DNA of 64,000 nucleotides from Styela clava (taxonomy: Eukaryota > Chordata > Ascidiacea > Stolidobranchia > Styelidae): assembly GCF_964204865.1 (NCBI RefSeq), contig NC_135251.1:13516001-13580000 (forward strand), given 5' to 3'. Made by a program: the position numbers and the translations under genes. This document shows positions 48,490-60,700 of the stretch, piece by piece. Below the pieces are notes generated by a model. That model worked only from the letters and a program-made list of their open reading frames with translations, was not told the origin of the DNA and did not search any database. Each line of letters begins with the position of its first letter. Position 1 is the first letter of the stretch.

Positions 48490-48900
48490 AGGTACGGTAC
48501 TGCTCAGTTACCGTACCACAGTGAAATTGACTTATTCCTTTCGCGATCTTAATATTGCTGTAATGTCAAATGTAAGTTTTCTAGTAAATCTAGCCTACCG
48601 TATTTGTTAATTTTGATAAGAGCAAATTGAATTGTGTTTTTATATGCCAGAGAAGAACCGTTCCACGATCAAATAGCAGGCCTACAGTACAGCAACTGGT
48701 GAGGTACCGTACCGAACGGTACGGTACCTCTGTGAATTACGCTCTCATCTTTTCGTTACAGTTCTGATGTAAACAACATAAATTTTGTAGCCTATCTTTT
48801 TTTTATTTGATAAGGGGAAATGAATTGAGTTCTTATATGACAGGGAAGAACCGTTCCGCGAACGAATATCAGATACTGGTAAGTTACCGCACCGCATATG
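48490..48900. repeat. Two diverged tandem units of about 200 bp
   Basis: Paired blocks occur in the same order: GTACGGTAC near 48492 and 48718, TTTGATAAG- near 48614 and 48808, GAAGAACCGTTCC at 48652 and 48844. They adjoin the SINE at 48907. Confidence 0.6.
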
Positions 48901-48906
48901 ATTATG

Positions 48907-49250
48907 GCTCGGCGGTGTGGCGCATCATGCTAAGCGTTAGGAATACGCTCGCCACCGCATCTCTGATTACTCCTCGTGGGATCGCAGGTTCGAATCCCAT
49001 GCGGGAATGATCATGTGCGAGAGGATTGCTGGACTCCTCGCCGCCGTAGGGTGGTTCACGTAACCGCTGGTCGGTTACGGTTTTCTCCACCATCAAGTCT
49101 ATGCTTCCGAAAACAAATAACTGGCTAACTAATCTCATACCCGACCTGGGCTGGTAACCGGACGAGAGGCCGTGGTTCGCCATATGATTAAGCCGTCTGT
49201 TCGGCTTTCCTCTCCCTCGGGATAAATATGTAAATCCTATCCTGTCCTAT
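48907..49250 (+). mobile_element. tRNA-derived SINE, second copy
   Basis: The head contains CGGCGGTGTGGCGCATCATG (box A-like), CTAAGCGTTAGG and box B GGTTCGAATCC at 48987-48997. The body includes GCCGTAGGGTGGTTCACGTA, and the tail is GTAAATCCTATCCTGTCCTA. Clearly the same family as the copy in TATDN3 intron 3. The two internal boxes are the expected Pol III promoter. Confidence 0.85.
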
Positions 49251-49775
49251 CGGGGAATCGAAATTTCTTCTTATTTTGGCCTGGTACCGTAATGGAGAAG
49301 TGACTTGGATCACTTGGTATTTCAATTCACGTTGGAATTGAATGGAGAAAAATAGATCATTATCACAGGACATGGAAGAGCTATGACAGTCCCTGTACCG
49401 GTATTTGTACCCATGTACTAGTAAGTCAGTTACCATAGCCATGTAGCTGTTTCACTGTTTAGATTCGTGTAGGATACCGTACCGAAGGCGTAGGGTACAC
49501 TATGGTTTCGGTGAAGTGATGATAATATATTTCGTTTTATTCTAAGTGTCCATTGAGCATAGCTCTCGTGTTTTAATAAATGATTTAAATCTAGTAGAGC
49601 AGACGGAATCTAGTTTTGCTATGACTCTTCGCACAAAAAGTCAAGTTTATTTTTTTCAATCAGTAAAAAACAATCACATACAATATTCAAAAAAGAAGTA
49701 ATCGTACAATTTTACTGTGGAAGGTAAGCCGCGAGGAACCAAATCTGATTATTGAGCAGGGCCAAGGTTTTAATA

Positions 49776-50726
49776 CAGTGTTTCCCAACCTGAGTCCGCG
49801 GTCTCAGATGAGTCCGCAGTACGTTCAATGAGTCCGCAACGACCAAATTAGAAAGTTATGTAATAGTATATTTAATGTAGGTCACTAACGTTTTCAGTGT
49901 CGCAAAATTCATTGCGGGGCGAAAACGTTTTTACCAGACTTAAATACCAGCCAAGTTACAATTTACGTTAGGATTTACATAAAACATAAAAGGCAAGGAG
50001 GGCTGGGCAAAATATTCGAACAGCAAACTATTGGAATACCTGGTAACTTGTGACTTGGACACAGCAGATCAATCGCGCTGAATCAAACGATTAAATTGCA
50101 CAGCGAACTCGCAGATTTCTGACAAAAACACGAGTTTACGCGTACTTTTCGCTTCCGTTAAGATTTCCCAATACAAATAACAAAGATGTAACATTTCAAC
50201 ATTTTTCGAGGGGATATATTAATTTCAATATGAAATACCATTAGGTGAGTTCTATCAGCAGTAACAACATTTCCGAGGATTTGTTCCGAGGCAAAAAAAA
50301 ACAAAGACTCAATAGAAAAATACAGACAGAAAATGACAGCGAATTCAGGAACCAGCCATAAAGATAATGTTAATTTTACGAAGGCGATCGATAAGGACAA
50401 AAATCAGAATGAATTTATTTGGAAATTTTAGTTGCAAATTCCTTCCTATAATTTTCGTCAGCTAATCGTCGCCAGTGATCTCATAATATCTTTCGAGTTT
50501 GTCAGAGCGAGCAGTTCTCGATATCTCAATGACTGAGCACCCTCGCTATGGTTTCGATTGAATTTTGTAAATATGAATTATAAACGTACTTCGTTAAAAT
50601 TCTGTTGTTTTTGATTTTATTGCTCCTTCACACAAAGTTCGGTTTTACAGTTAACGCACGTTGAGTCCGCAAAGATTTTCCCTGGTGTGAAAGTAGTCCG
50701 CGACCAAAAAAGGTTGGGAAACACTG
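49776..50726. mobile_element. Non-autonomous hAT-like element, 951 bp
   Basis: Begins CAGTGTTTCCCAACCTGAGT and ends AAAGGTTGGGAAACACTG; subterminal GAGTCCGC motifs recur near both ends. No clear 8-bp duplication remains. No transposase frame was recognised. Confidence 0.75.
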
Positions 50727-51034
50727 TAATCTAATATCTAGTTTAAAAGATCGGGTAATTCAATTTTAGAAATACTGTCTGTTATTGGCGGTGAGTACCT
50801 TATGGTTTTGCCGAATTATATAACCAAAATATTTTAATAGAAATAGATAATTATTAGAGATTAGCAAAAACCGTCCTCGTCCAGTACAGTTACGATGTAT
50901 TCCCCTGGTCATTTTTCAAACTTATACTTGGGTAAGGGGAAAGAAGTCTGTTCAAAAATGATGATAAAGCTGAAATCTCAATTTTGAACTATAACAAAAA
51001 TACCTACCACATACATTCGCGCGCTCGACGCGAG

Positions 51035-51235
51035 AGACGTACCCATGTGGCAGATCTTTGTCTTGTAAGATAAACATTGCGTTTTGCGGCTTGGGGGCAA
51101 CAAACAAAAAGTTCTATAACATTATATTATTGGAAACGTACCCTGCGGCATATCTTTGTCTTGTAAGATAAACATCACGTTTTCTGGCATGGGGGTCAAC
51201 AATGTAAATGTTGTTGTATAACACTAATGCATTGT
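51035..51235. repeat. Tandem duplication of about 115 bp upstream of SLC6
   Basis: The phrase ATCTTTGTCTTGTAAGATAA occurs at about 51053 and 51168, each preceded by ACGTACCC and GGCA and followed by CATCACG/CATTGCG and GGGGGTCAACAA/GGGGGCAACAAA. Confidence 0.65.
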
Positions 51236-51751
51236 CTGACGTTTGTAGCTAGTATATATCGATGAGTGTGGGTTTCAATACTTTTATCCACTTAGTAATA
51301 TTAGGATGGTAAATGCAAAAATACAGTGAACGCCTGAATAGTTTTCTCTCGTAGATTACACGCTTTCGTGCCAAAGTTGGTTTGTATGCCGAGGACGCCT
51401 TCGCGCCAGGTTGGAGATATTCCGTTAAAACATCCTTTTCGTATTCAAATAATTCATTTGGGCGCGAAGAGTAAACGATGGTTGAATAGCAAACCAGGTT
51501 CAAGATGAAACTGAACACAGGTTATGACAATCACGATGCAACGACGAGTAGTCCAGTGACTTATTATGTAATGGCTTATAATATATGATTTATTATAATG
51601 TGATTTTCCAATCAGACTTCTTTTAAAATTGTTGAAGCCTGGCAATTGAATTTCATATTACAATTTGTTTGAAGATATTAAGTAGTTCAAGATAGATTAG
51701 TTGCAGTGAAATAATTCCTGTTCAGCTCGCCTTCGTTTTAAACGGTATATA

Positions 51752-54700
51752 ATGGAGACCAACACAATGCTGCAGAAATGCGATAACAATGATGTCGATG
51801 ACCAGAAAATGGAGAAGTATAAACAATAACCTCATTATAATTTTTTGCATCAAATATTTCTGATAATTAAGTAGAGTTTGCCCGTTTTGCTCGCATTGTT
51901 CAATTAGTGGTCAATGTTTTGTACGTTTATTATCGCCCTGTTAATAGCAAATAGTGAACTATAGGCAAAATGCACAAAATACGAATTAACGAATCAGTTT
52001 TTGTCGGGTATAAACTTTGTAAAAGCTCAGAAACGATGGGTGAGTTGTTTTTGCCTCATCCGACGTGGAAACAAAATGTGATGTAGCATGTAAACGGCGA
52101 TCATCTATTACAAACAGTGGCGTAGCTACGTAAAATTGATCCCATTTTTAACGACTGTTGTTGAACTGAAGTGTACGTTACGGTGACCGTACATTTGAAA
52201 CCACGTACATTTGAACCCATGTGTATATCCACGGGTTCAATCTATATGCGGATGCTAAAACCCACGGGTTAGGGTTAGTTTGGGTTCAAATATCCGCAAA
52301 ACAAAAAATTCCATAGGTGCAATAGTATGCAGGTGCAATTGTCGTGGGTTCAATTGTACGGGAACCGTACGTTACTATTTAATTAAAAAATAATCAGTCA
52401 TTTGAAATGGCGCGAGTCATGGCTCTCATACAATAGATACGCGACTGATTATAAACTGTGCACACAATGTGACTTGTCGAACTTAAAATCTTCTTCTAAT
52501 CATGGGTTATGGCTAAATGACCACAAGAGCATCAAACTATATCAAGTGTGATACCTTCTTATTTTTGCTCTCAAATAACTCTTCTAAACTATATTTATCA
52601 ATATATATATACTTAAAATTTGAACAAAATATTTTTTCCCGCAGAATCAATTGGAAAAACAAATTCGAATTTATTTTCAATATTATCGGATATAACGTGG
52701 GACTAGGAAATATATGGAGATTTTCCTACTTGTGCTTCAAAAATGGCGGCGGTGAGATGTTGTTTTACACTCCTATGACTAAGCGTTATAGCCATTTAGC
52801 TCTTTAAACATATATATAGCAAATTTTTTCATAATTTTATATGCTGGTAAATTACATTTGGGACAAAACAACGGGCGCTAGAAAGCCCAGAGAAAATTTG
52901 AAATGAAATAAATTATAACGAACGTTTCCATCTCCAGCTGTTGAAAACTGCATTCCATTGGCTTCTTAGATAGTAAATTTTGTTCCCACAAAAATGTTCC
53001 ATGACTTTGTGCTCGATAAAACGTAATATGTATATTTTAATAAGGTAAACTGTAGCATTAGAAATCTAAACGCCATATAAAAAACGCCATAACGCTTGTA
53101 GTGGTTATCATGATTTGCCCAACGTTCTTATATATATAAGTAATAATTAAAAATATTGGGCAATTTTTTCCAATAGTGGGACAAATATACAACATTCAGT
53201 TCGCTCGTTTTACAGGCGCGTTTTTGATACCATATCTTTTGTGTGGATTCTTTTGCGGTCTACCGCTTCTATTCATGGAAGTCAGCATTGGGCAATTTAC
53301 GAGGCAAGGATGCATTGGTGTGTGGAACTTGGTTCCATTGATGAGGGTAAGGATGAACTGAACAACAAATAATAATAAATAGTTATTGCCACATCACGTT
53401 TTTGCTCGCTTTGCTTGTCTTCGTTTGTGAGCTGTAAAAGTATAGTCTGAATATATATTTTTATTTTTCGTTTTAGAAGAAATTTTATATAAATGTAGTT
53501 ATGTTTCATTATTGCCCACGTAAATGCCTGAACTTACTCGTAAGCAAACTAAAAACTGAATTCAAAAACTAAATAGACCTCACCCGCAGTAAACATTTTT
53601 CGAATATTTTAGATGTGGGACGTAACATTTGCTGAGATGAATTGAAAACGATGCCATTATTTATTTATTCAATATTTTGAACACTTGATCAATAATTATT
53701 GGTTGATGAAATTTCGTATATTGAAATTAAATAAATATTTTTGATTTATTTCTCAACTTTTGCACAAAGGGGATCGGATATGGATCTACTTTACTATGTA
53801 TATACACACTTATATATTTCGTCTATGCAATGGCCTGGTGTATTTATTACACAGTACACTCCTTTACATCGGAAGCTCTGCCGTGGGCTACATGTGGTAA
53901 GTGTTTAATATATTATGCTAGTAAGCTTATAGACAAATCCAGGACGAAACTTTCACGTACAGTCATGGAACCAAATTAAATAAACTTCCTCTATTTCCTC
54001 AAGGTGGCAAGGAGATTCGTGCGTCAACATCGCTTTCCACTTTTCTATCACTACTGTTCCACTTTTAGTTAAGGGCTTCAGACCAAGCTTTGAGCACAGT
54101 TGTATACCTTATTTCAATACAGCATTTGCCATATTTTTTTTCAAGGTAATTCATGGAATTCTGATAACTGCATATCATCGATTAGGACTAACCGCAGTTT
54201 GAAAGAAATGGTAGAAAATTCGTCAATATCGAATTACAATATTTCGCTGGAGAACTCACACTTATCAACTTCGGAATTTTGGGAGTAAGAAAATCACGTA
54301 TTTTTGAGTTATGGAATAGCACTTGAATAGTGCAGCAATGTATCGCCTTAATTTATTTGCTGTGTAAAAATGTAATCATTAAATTGGTAGAAAAAATCGA
54401 TATCTAAAATTGAATACCCTAATGGAAATAGGTTCATCTGCATCAAAATCACTGTCCTAACGAAGCACTAAAATGCTGTTGGGCTGTTGGATTTTCCCAG
54501 AAGTATAAATACGAGAATATCGGTCGGAGACCGGAGACTTATCGATCTTAGATCGATAATTAGTTAATAACTCGCTAATTATACGACATAATTAACCCAA
54601 AATCTATTGGCTTCTGGTCCGAGGTAAGATGCATGTACATGCAAAATTTGGAGCAGATTCAACCTCGCGTTCGTGAGATATCGCGTTCATCTAACAGACA

Positions 54701-57700
54701 AACAGACAGACAGACAAACAGACAAATACCTATCAACATACTTACCGATCTTATGATCGATAAGTAACAAGTTAAAATTTTACTAAATCACGTTTTATGT
54801 CTAAATAGCCTATTCTATTGCATTTGCAAATTTGAAGACGTTAGCAACTATTTATTTATACGCACGGATTGTTTTTATTTATTACTTAATTTGACCCGAA
54901 TTCATTTTCAGTAATCATGTGCTACAGCGTAGCAGTGGAGTTCATGATATGGGTGGATTTTCAAATTGGAAAATGTTGGGATGTTTTGTGTCAGCATGGC
55001 TCATGTGCTACTTATGCATTGCAAAGGGCATACGAACTTCTGGGAAAGTAAGTCTGATAGCTTTAATCGAGTTATAGATGGTTAAAAATATGAAATGACA
55101 AAAACTAACTTTTTCGCTGTCTGGTCTACTGTACTCTGAATGAAACCACATAAATCAGTCAATAAACATAACACAGGATACCAGGAAATAGACTTCAAAC
55201 TATTTCTGTGGTACTGTTATATATGGAAACTTAGAATATTTTAGAATATTATGCAAAATTACAGTTGTACAATATGCAAATTAAATGAATTCACAATATT
55301 GAGTAGTAAGAAATATTGCGACGCATTGTTGTCAAATTTTAATGGTGATTTCAAAGTAATTTAGAAGATGATAATGGTACAGATCCATGGTTATTGTCGC
55401 AAGTATTAGGAACACACTCACTGTCACCAACAATTATGTTGTGGTAAACATTATAATTTTATCATTTATTTAACGTTTCAGCAATTTTTTTTTCTGGTTC
55501 TGTAAAATAAAGTGACTTTACATATTTTACGTATTACAGGCTGCTTATGTAACAGTGATTGTTCCATATGTTCTAATGTTTGGGTTATTCATCCGAGGAA
55601 TAACATTAGAGGGTGCCGGATCAGGGGTTATGTTTTACATCACGCCAAACATGACTAGGCTGATTGATCCGGAGGTGAGTGATTACATCCTTGAGTTTGT
55701 TTGACAACAAGCAATAGAATGTTGAACTTCCACATCCAGTTTTTTTAATCGAACTCATTAAAACATTTACAAACAAATGTTTCTAACCCCATTCAGAATA
55801 ATCTTTAGATATACTTTGACGCTATTTGACCTAGTTCAGTGGGCGCTCCAGAAGTGTGTGTACCAATATGGAGGTAACTAATTTTGGTAGCCTACTTTAC
55901 ATCAACTTATGGGCAGGGGTTGTTCACTTGGCTAACACAGACAGTCCCCGAACTCATAATAGAACTAAAATAAGGAAAATCGGAATAAAATTATGACCTA
56001 TCCCTAAACTGGTAAACAAACACAGTACGGGAATACCGTTTAATGTATTTGTATTGTTTACGTAATTATAAAATGGAAATTTTCTTATTTTCAATCCACC
56101 ACCATTTTAAATATAATATACTGTTTCAATCGTTATTATAAACGACCTCTTTATAATAATCATTTTATCAGACTTGGTTGGATGCTGGTGGTCAAGTTTT
56201 ATATTCCCTCGGTGTTTGTTACGGAGTATTGTATGGATTTGGAAGTTACAATAAATTTAACTACGACTGTTACAGGTACGTTGAGTACATTTTGTTCCAA
56301 TGTCGATAGGCTTGTATGGATAATTATTATTTGAAATAAAATGATTTTACGTGAATGTTTTTGGAAACATTCTTGATTCGGTAGATTCTAACCATGGATG
56401 AAAGTTGATGAAATGGAGCAAAGAGGTTAGAACTCGAGATCTGTATGCTAGTTGTTTTGGTATAGCCCGTTCCACGCGGTTGGCGTAGTTCCCAGATCGA
56501 CGAGCGTGTTGTTAAATAGCAAATACATTTCGATAAAAAGTACGATTGGCCATTTCGGACAATCATTCGCTATGCACAAAAATAAGATCAGTATCTCATT
56601 GATTGAATATGGATATATATATTACAAAGTTTTTTCTGTCCCAAGTTAATGTTATTAAAGTAAAATGTTCCTTCCTATGTTTCGTGATTTATATAAAGTA
56701 AATGATCTGGGAGTTTGAAAGTTTGGAAACCTCTGATGTAATCAAAATTACATTGTAATGTATGGCAACTATCAGTTAGGGTCAAAGGTCATCCTAGAGT
56801 TGACTATTAGTTTGCTATGTTCAGCTAGCGTCGTGTGTGCTTCTGTATCCAATATAATCTGTGTGTAATGTTTTGAATAACAAATACAAGTTTCTGCAAT
56901 ACAACATACTGAATCGTAAATCAGTCTGTCAGTGCTATTAGAAGTAGCCAGATATAATATAAGTACACAACGTAGCAGAACATAACATGGTGTCAGAAGA
57001 CTGGATAAAGTCTGAAATCTGTTAAACTGAAAAAACCGTCGAGTCTGAATTGAAACTCAAATCTGTTTATCTGCAACTGAATCCGAGATGTCAATGTCAA
57101 ATAACTTTGATCATCCAATGATTGACTGGAATAGTCATGATCTGTACCAAGAATTTTGCAGATTCAAAACCCATGTTCAGTTTATTTTTGATGGACCGTT
57201 AGCCAAATTGCCTGCAGCTGAGAAAGCCGGATGGCTTGGAACATGGATAGGGCATGAAGGAAGAGAAATCTACAAAACTCTGACTTGGGAAGAAGAAGAG
57301 AAAAAAGATCCTTTTGCTGTTTTGGCTAAATTTGAGAAATATGTGAGACCCAGAAAGAATAAAAGAATTAATCGACATAAATTGATGCGACGTAAACAGG
57401 GCTCATCAGAATCGTTTGACAACTTTGTTAAAGATTTGAAAATCATTCTAATGGATTGTGAATATGCTGATTCAGATGATATTCTAATTGACTGTATTAT
57501 TGATGGTGTGCATGAGAAAAAACTGCAAGAAAGACTTTTAGATAAAGGAGAAGATCTAACACTAGCTAAAGCTTTGGAAATTGGTCAGCAGTATGAACTT
57601 GCACAAAAGCAAATACGTATAGTACGAGATGAAGAGGATTCTTCAGTCTCCAGAATTGCTCAAAATCCTTATCGTCAATCAAATTTCAGTTATTCGGACA

Positions 57701-60700
57701 AGAAGCAAAAATCAAAGAATGCATCATTTGACCGCAAATATGACAAGAAATGTTCTCGCTGTGGAACCGATATTTCACACAGTCGTTATAAAGGTAATTG
57801 TCCTGCAGTTGGGTCACAATGTTCTTACTGTAAAAAACCTAATCACTGGAAAGCAGTCTGTCGTCGACGTACGAAAATAAATTCTGTCAAAACAGAATCT
57901 GAAACAACATCTGAAAATAATGATGAAATATCGTCAATGAATTCAATGGAATCTGAACCACAAGTTGTTGACTTACACGCATTGAATTACAAAAAGCATA
58001 GCCATGGAAAATGGTATGTAACACTGTTTTTAAACAAAAGTCCACTGAATTTTAGAATTGATACCGGAGCTGGTTGTAATACAATAACTCTGTCAGATTA
58101 CAATAATATGTCAGATAAAGGCATACAGAAAAAGTCTACTAAATTGCTGCGAAGTTACACAAATCACTGTTTTAAACCAGTAGCATCAGTTGATTTCAAT
58201 ATCAACCACAACAATAAAAATGTGAAAGCTACATTTGAAATTGTGAAATTTAAACAAGAAAATGTTATATCAGGAGATCTTGCTGAAGAGCTGAACTTGA
58301 TCTCAAGACTACAGCCATTAGATATAACATCTGATTTGACAAATGAAACACTCAGAGAATTTCCTGAAATGTCAAATACTAGTGGTACACTGCCGGGAGA
58401 GTACACTATCAAACTTGTTCCGAATGCTAAAGGTGTTATACATGCAGCCAGAAGACAACCAGTTGCTTTGAAAACAAAGATAATTGAAAAGCTCAATGAA
58501 ATGGAAAGAAATGGCCACATTACTAAGGTTGAACAGCCAACAGAATGGGTTAGTTCAATGGTAGTGTCTGTTCGAAAAGATAAATTGCGCATTTGTATTG
58601 ATCCATCCGATCTTAATACAGTAATAAAAAGAGAGCATCATCCTATGAAAACGATCGAAGAAGTAGTTTCTGATATACCAGATGCTAAAGTATTTTCTGT
58701 ACTAGATGCAAAGAATGGATTCATGCAAATTAAGCTGGATGAAGCATCATCATTTTTAACAACATTCAATACTATTGCTGGGAGATATCGTTGGTTACGT
58801 CTTCCATATGGTTTAGTTTGTAGTCCAGAAATTTATCAACGAATTATGGATAGAATGTTAGAAGACATTCCTGGAGCTGTTGCTATAATGGACGATATTC
58901 TAGTCACTGGACGGGATATTAAACATCATGATGAGATCTTGAAAAAGGTTATTCAAAAAGCAACAAACTATAATTTAAGTCTGAATTTCAAAAAATGCTT
59001 GATTCGAAAAAATGAAGTACCATACATTGGTCATTTATTAACTTCTGAAGGTTTGAAAGCGGATCCTGCAAAAGTTCAAGCTGTACGCAATATGCCAGAA
59101 CCAAAAGACAAGTCTGACGTAAAAAGATTTCTGTCTTTTCTGAACTATTTGTCAAAATTCATACCGAAATTTAGTGAAGTTGATGCACCACTCAGAGAAC
59201 TGCTAAAAGAGAAGGTTGAATTTAGTTGGCAATCTGCACAAAAAGAGGCATTCTGTAAATTGAAAGAACTTTGTTGTAAACCGCCTGTTCTGAAATACTA
59301 TGACGTCACAAAACCAGTTGAAATTCATTGTGATGCTAGTCAAAATGGCCTAGGTGCTGTTCTGTTGCAAGATGGACGACCAATTGCTTACTCTTCAAGA
59401 GCAATGACTGATACTGAAAAGCGATATGCTCAGATAGAAAAAGAGCTATTGTCAATTGTCCATGCTTGTAAGAAATTTCATTGCTATATTTTTGGAAAAA
59501 GAGTCACAGTATACAATGACCATAAACCTCTAGAAATGATTGCAAAGAAACCTTGGTTGTCAATACCAATGAGGTTACAGAAAATGTTCATGAATTTGCA
59601 ATGGTATGATCTGGAAATAAAGTATCGAAGAGGCGTAGACATGATTTTACCGGATACTTTGTCTAGAGCCTTCTTAACGGATAAGTCATCAGAAATTTAT
59701 GGATTGGAATATATAAATATGATGGATTTTATTTCAGTATCCAAAGAAAAGTACTTGGAATTACAAAAGTTGACAAAGGAAGAGCTCAGCTTTCTGCAAT
59801 TGACCATACAAAATGGATGGCCAGACACGAGAAAAGAATTGGATGTTTCACTTCGTCCATTCTGGGATTCTCGCAGTGAACTTGCTGTTTTAGATGGCAT
59901 TATCTACAAAGGTATGAGAATTGTCATTCCCCCCAGTATGCAGCAATATGTTCTCAAACTTGTTCATGAGTCACACTTGGGCATTGTTAAATGTAAACAA
60001 AGAGCTCGTGAGGTGTTCTTTTGGCCATCAATGAACTCTGATGTAGAACAGTTAGTAAAAAATTGTTCAAAGTGTGCAACTTATCAGAAAGCACTTTCTA
60101 AAGAACCACTTAATCCATCAATTCCGCCTACATTGCCATATCAAGAAATTGGAACTGATTTGTTTGAATTTGAGGCAAGAAATTACATAATAACAGTTGA
60201 TTATTATTCTAAATTCATTGAAGTTGACGAGCTTCGTGATATTTCAAGTAAATCTGTAATAAATGCTCTGAAGTCTCAATTTTGCAGACATGGAATACCA
60301 ATCTTAATACGTTCTGATACTGGAAGTCAGTATAATTCTGATGAATTCAGAAAGTTTTGTAAAGCATATGGTATTGAACATAAAATGTCAAGCCCGTACT
60401 TTCAAAGTAGTAATGGAGAAGCAGAGCGATGTATTCAAACTGTCAAAAATCTGTGGAGAAAATGTGAAGACAAGCATCTTGCATTACTTGACTATAGAAC
60501 AACTCCACTGGAAGGAATTGGTTTATCACCTGCACAACTTCTGATGGGTAGACGCACAAGAAATACATTGCCCATAGCTACTGCTTTGCTCGCTCCATCA
60601 TTTTTTGATCGAAATGAAGTACAACGTAGAATGGCATTAGAGAAAGCCAAACAAAAATACTATTATGACAAATCAAGTATGATAGAGCATGATGAACTGA

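Noticed and set aside
48987-48997. A real tRNA gene
   Set aside because: Box A and box B exist, but the flanks do not form an acceptor stem and the sequence continues into a SINE body and tail.
58164-58592. 142-codon minus-strand frame
   Set aside because: Antisense shadow of the Gypsy gag-pol frame.
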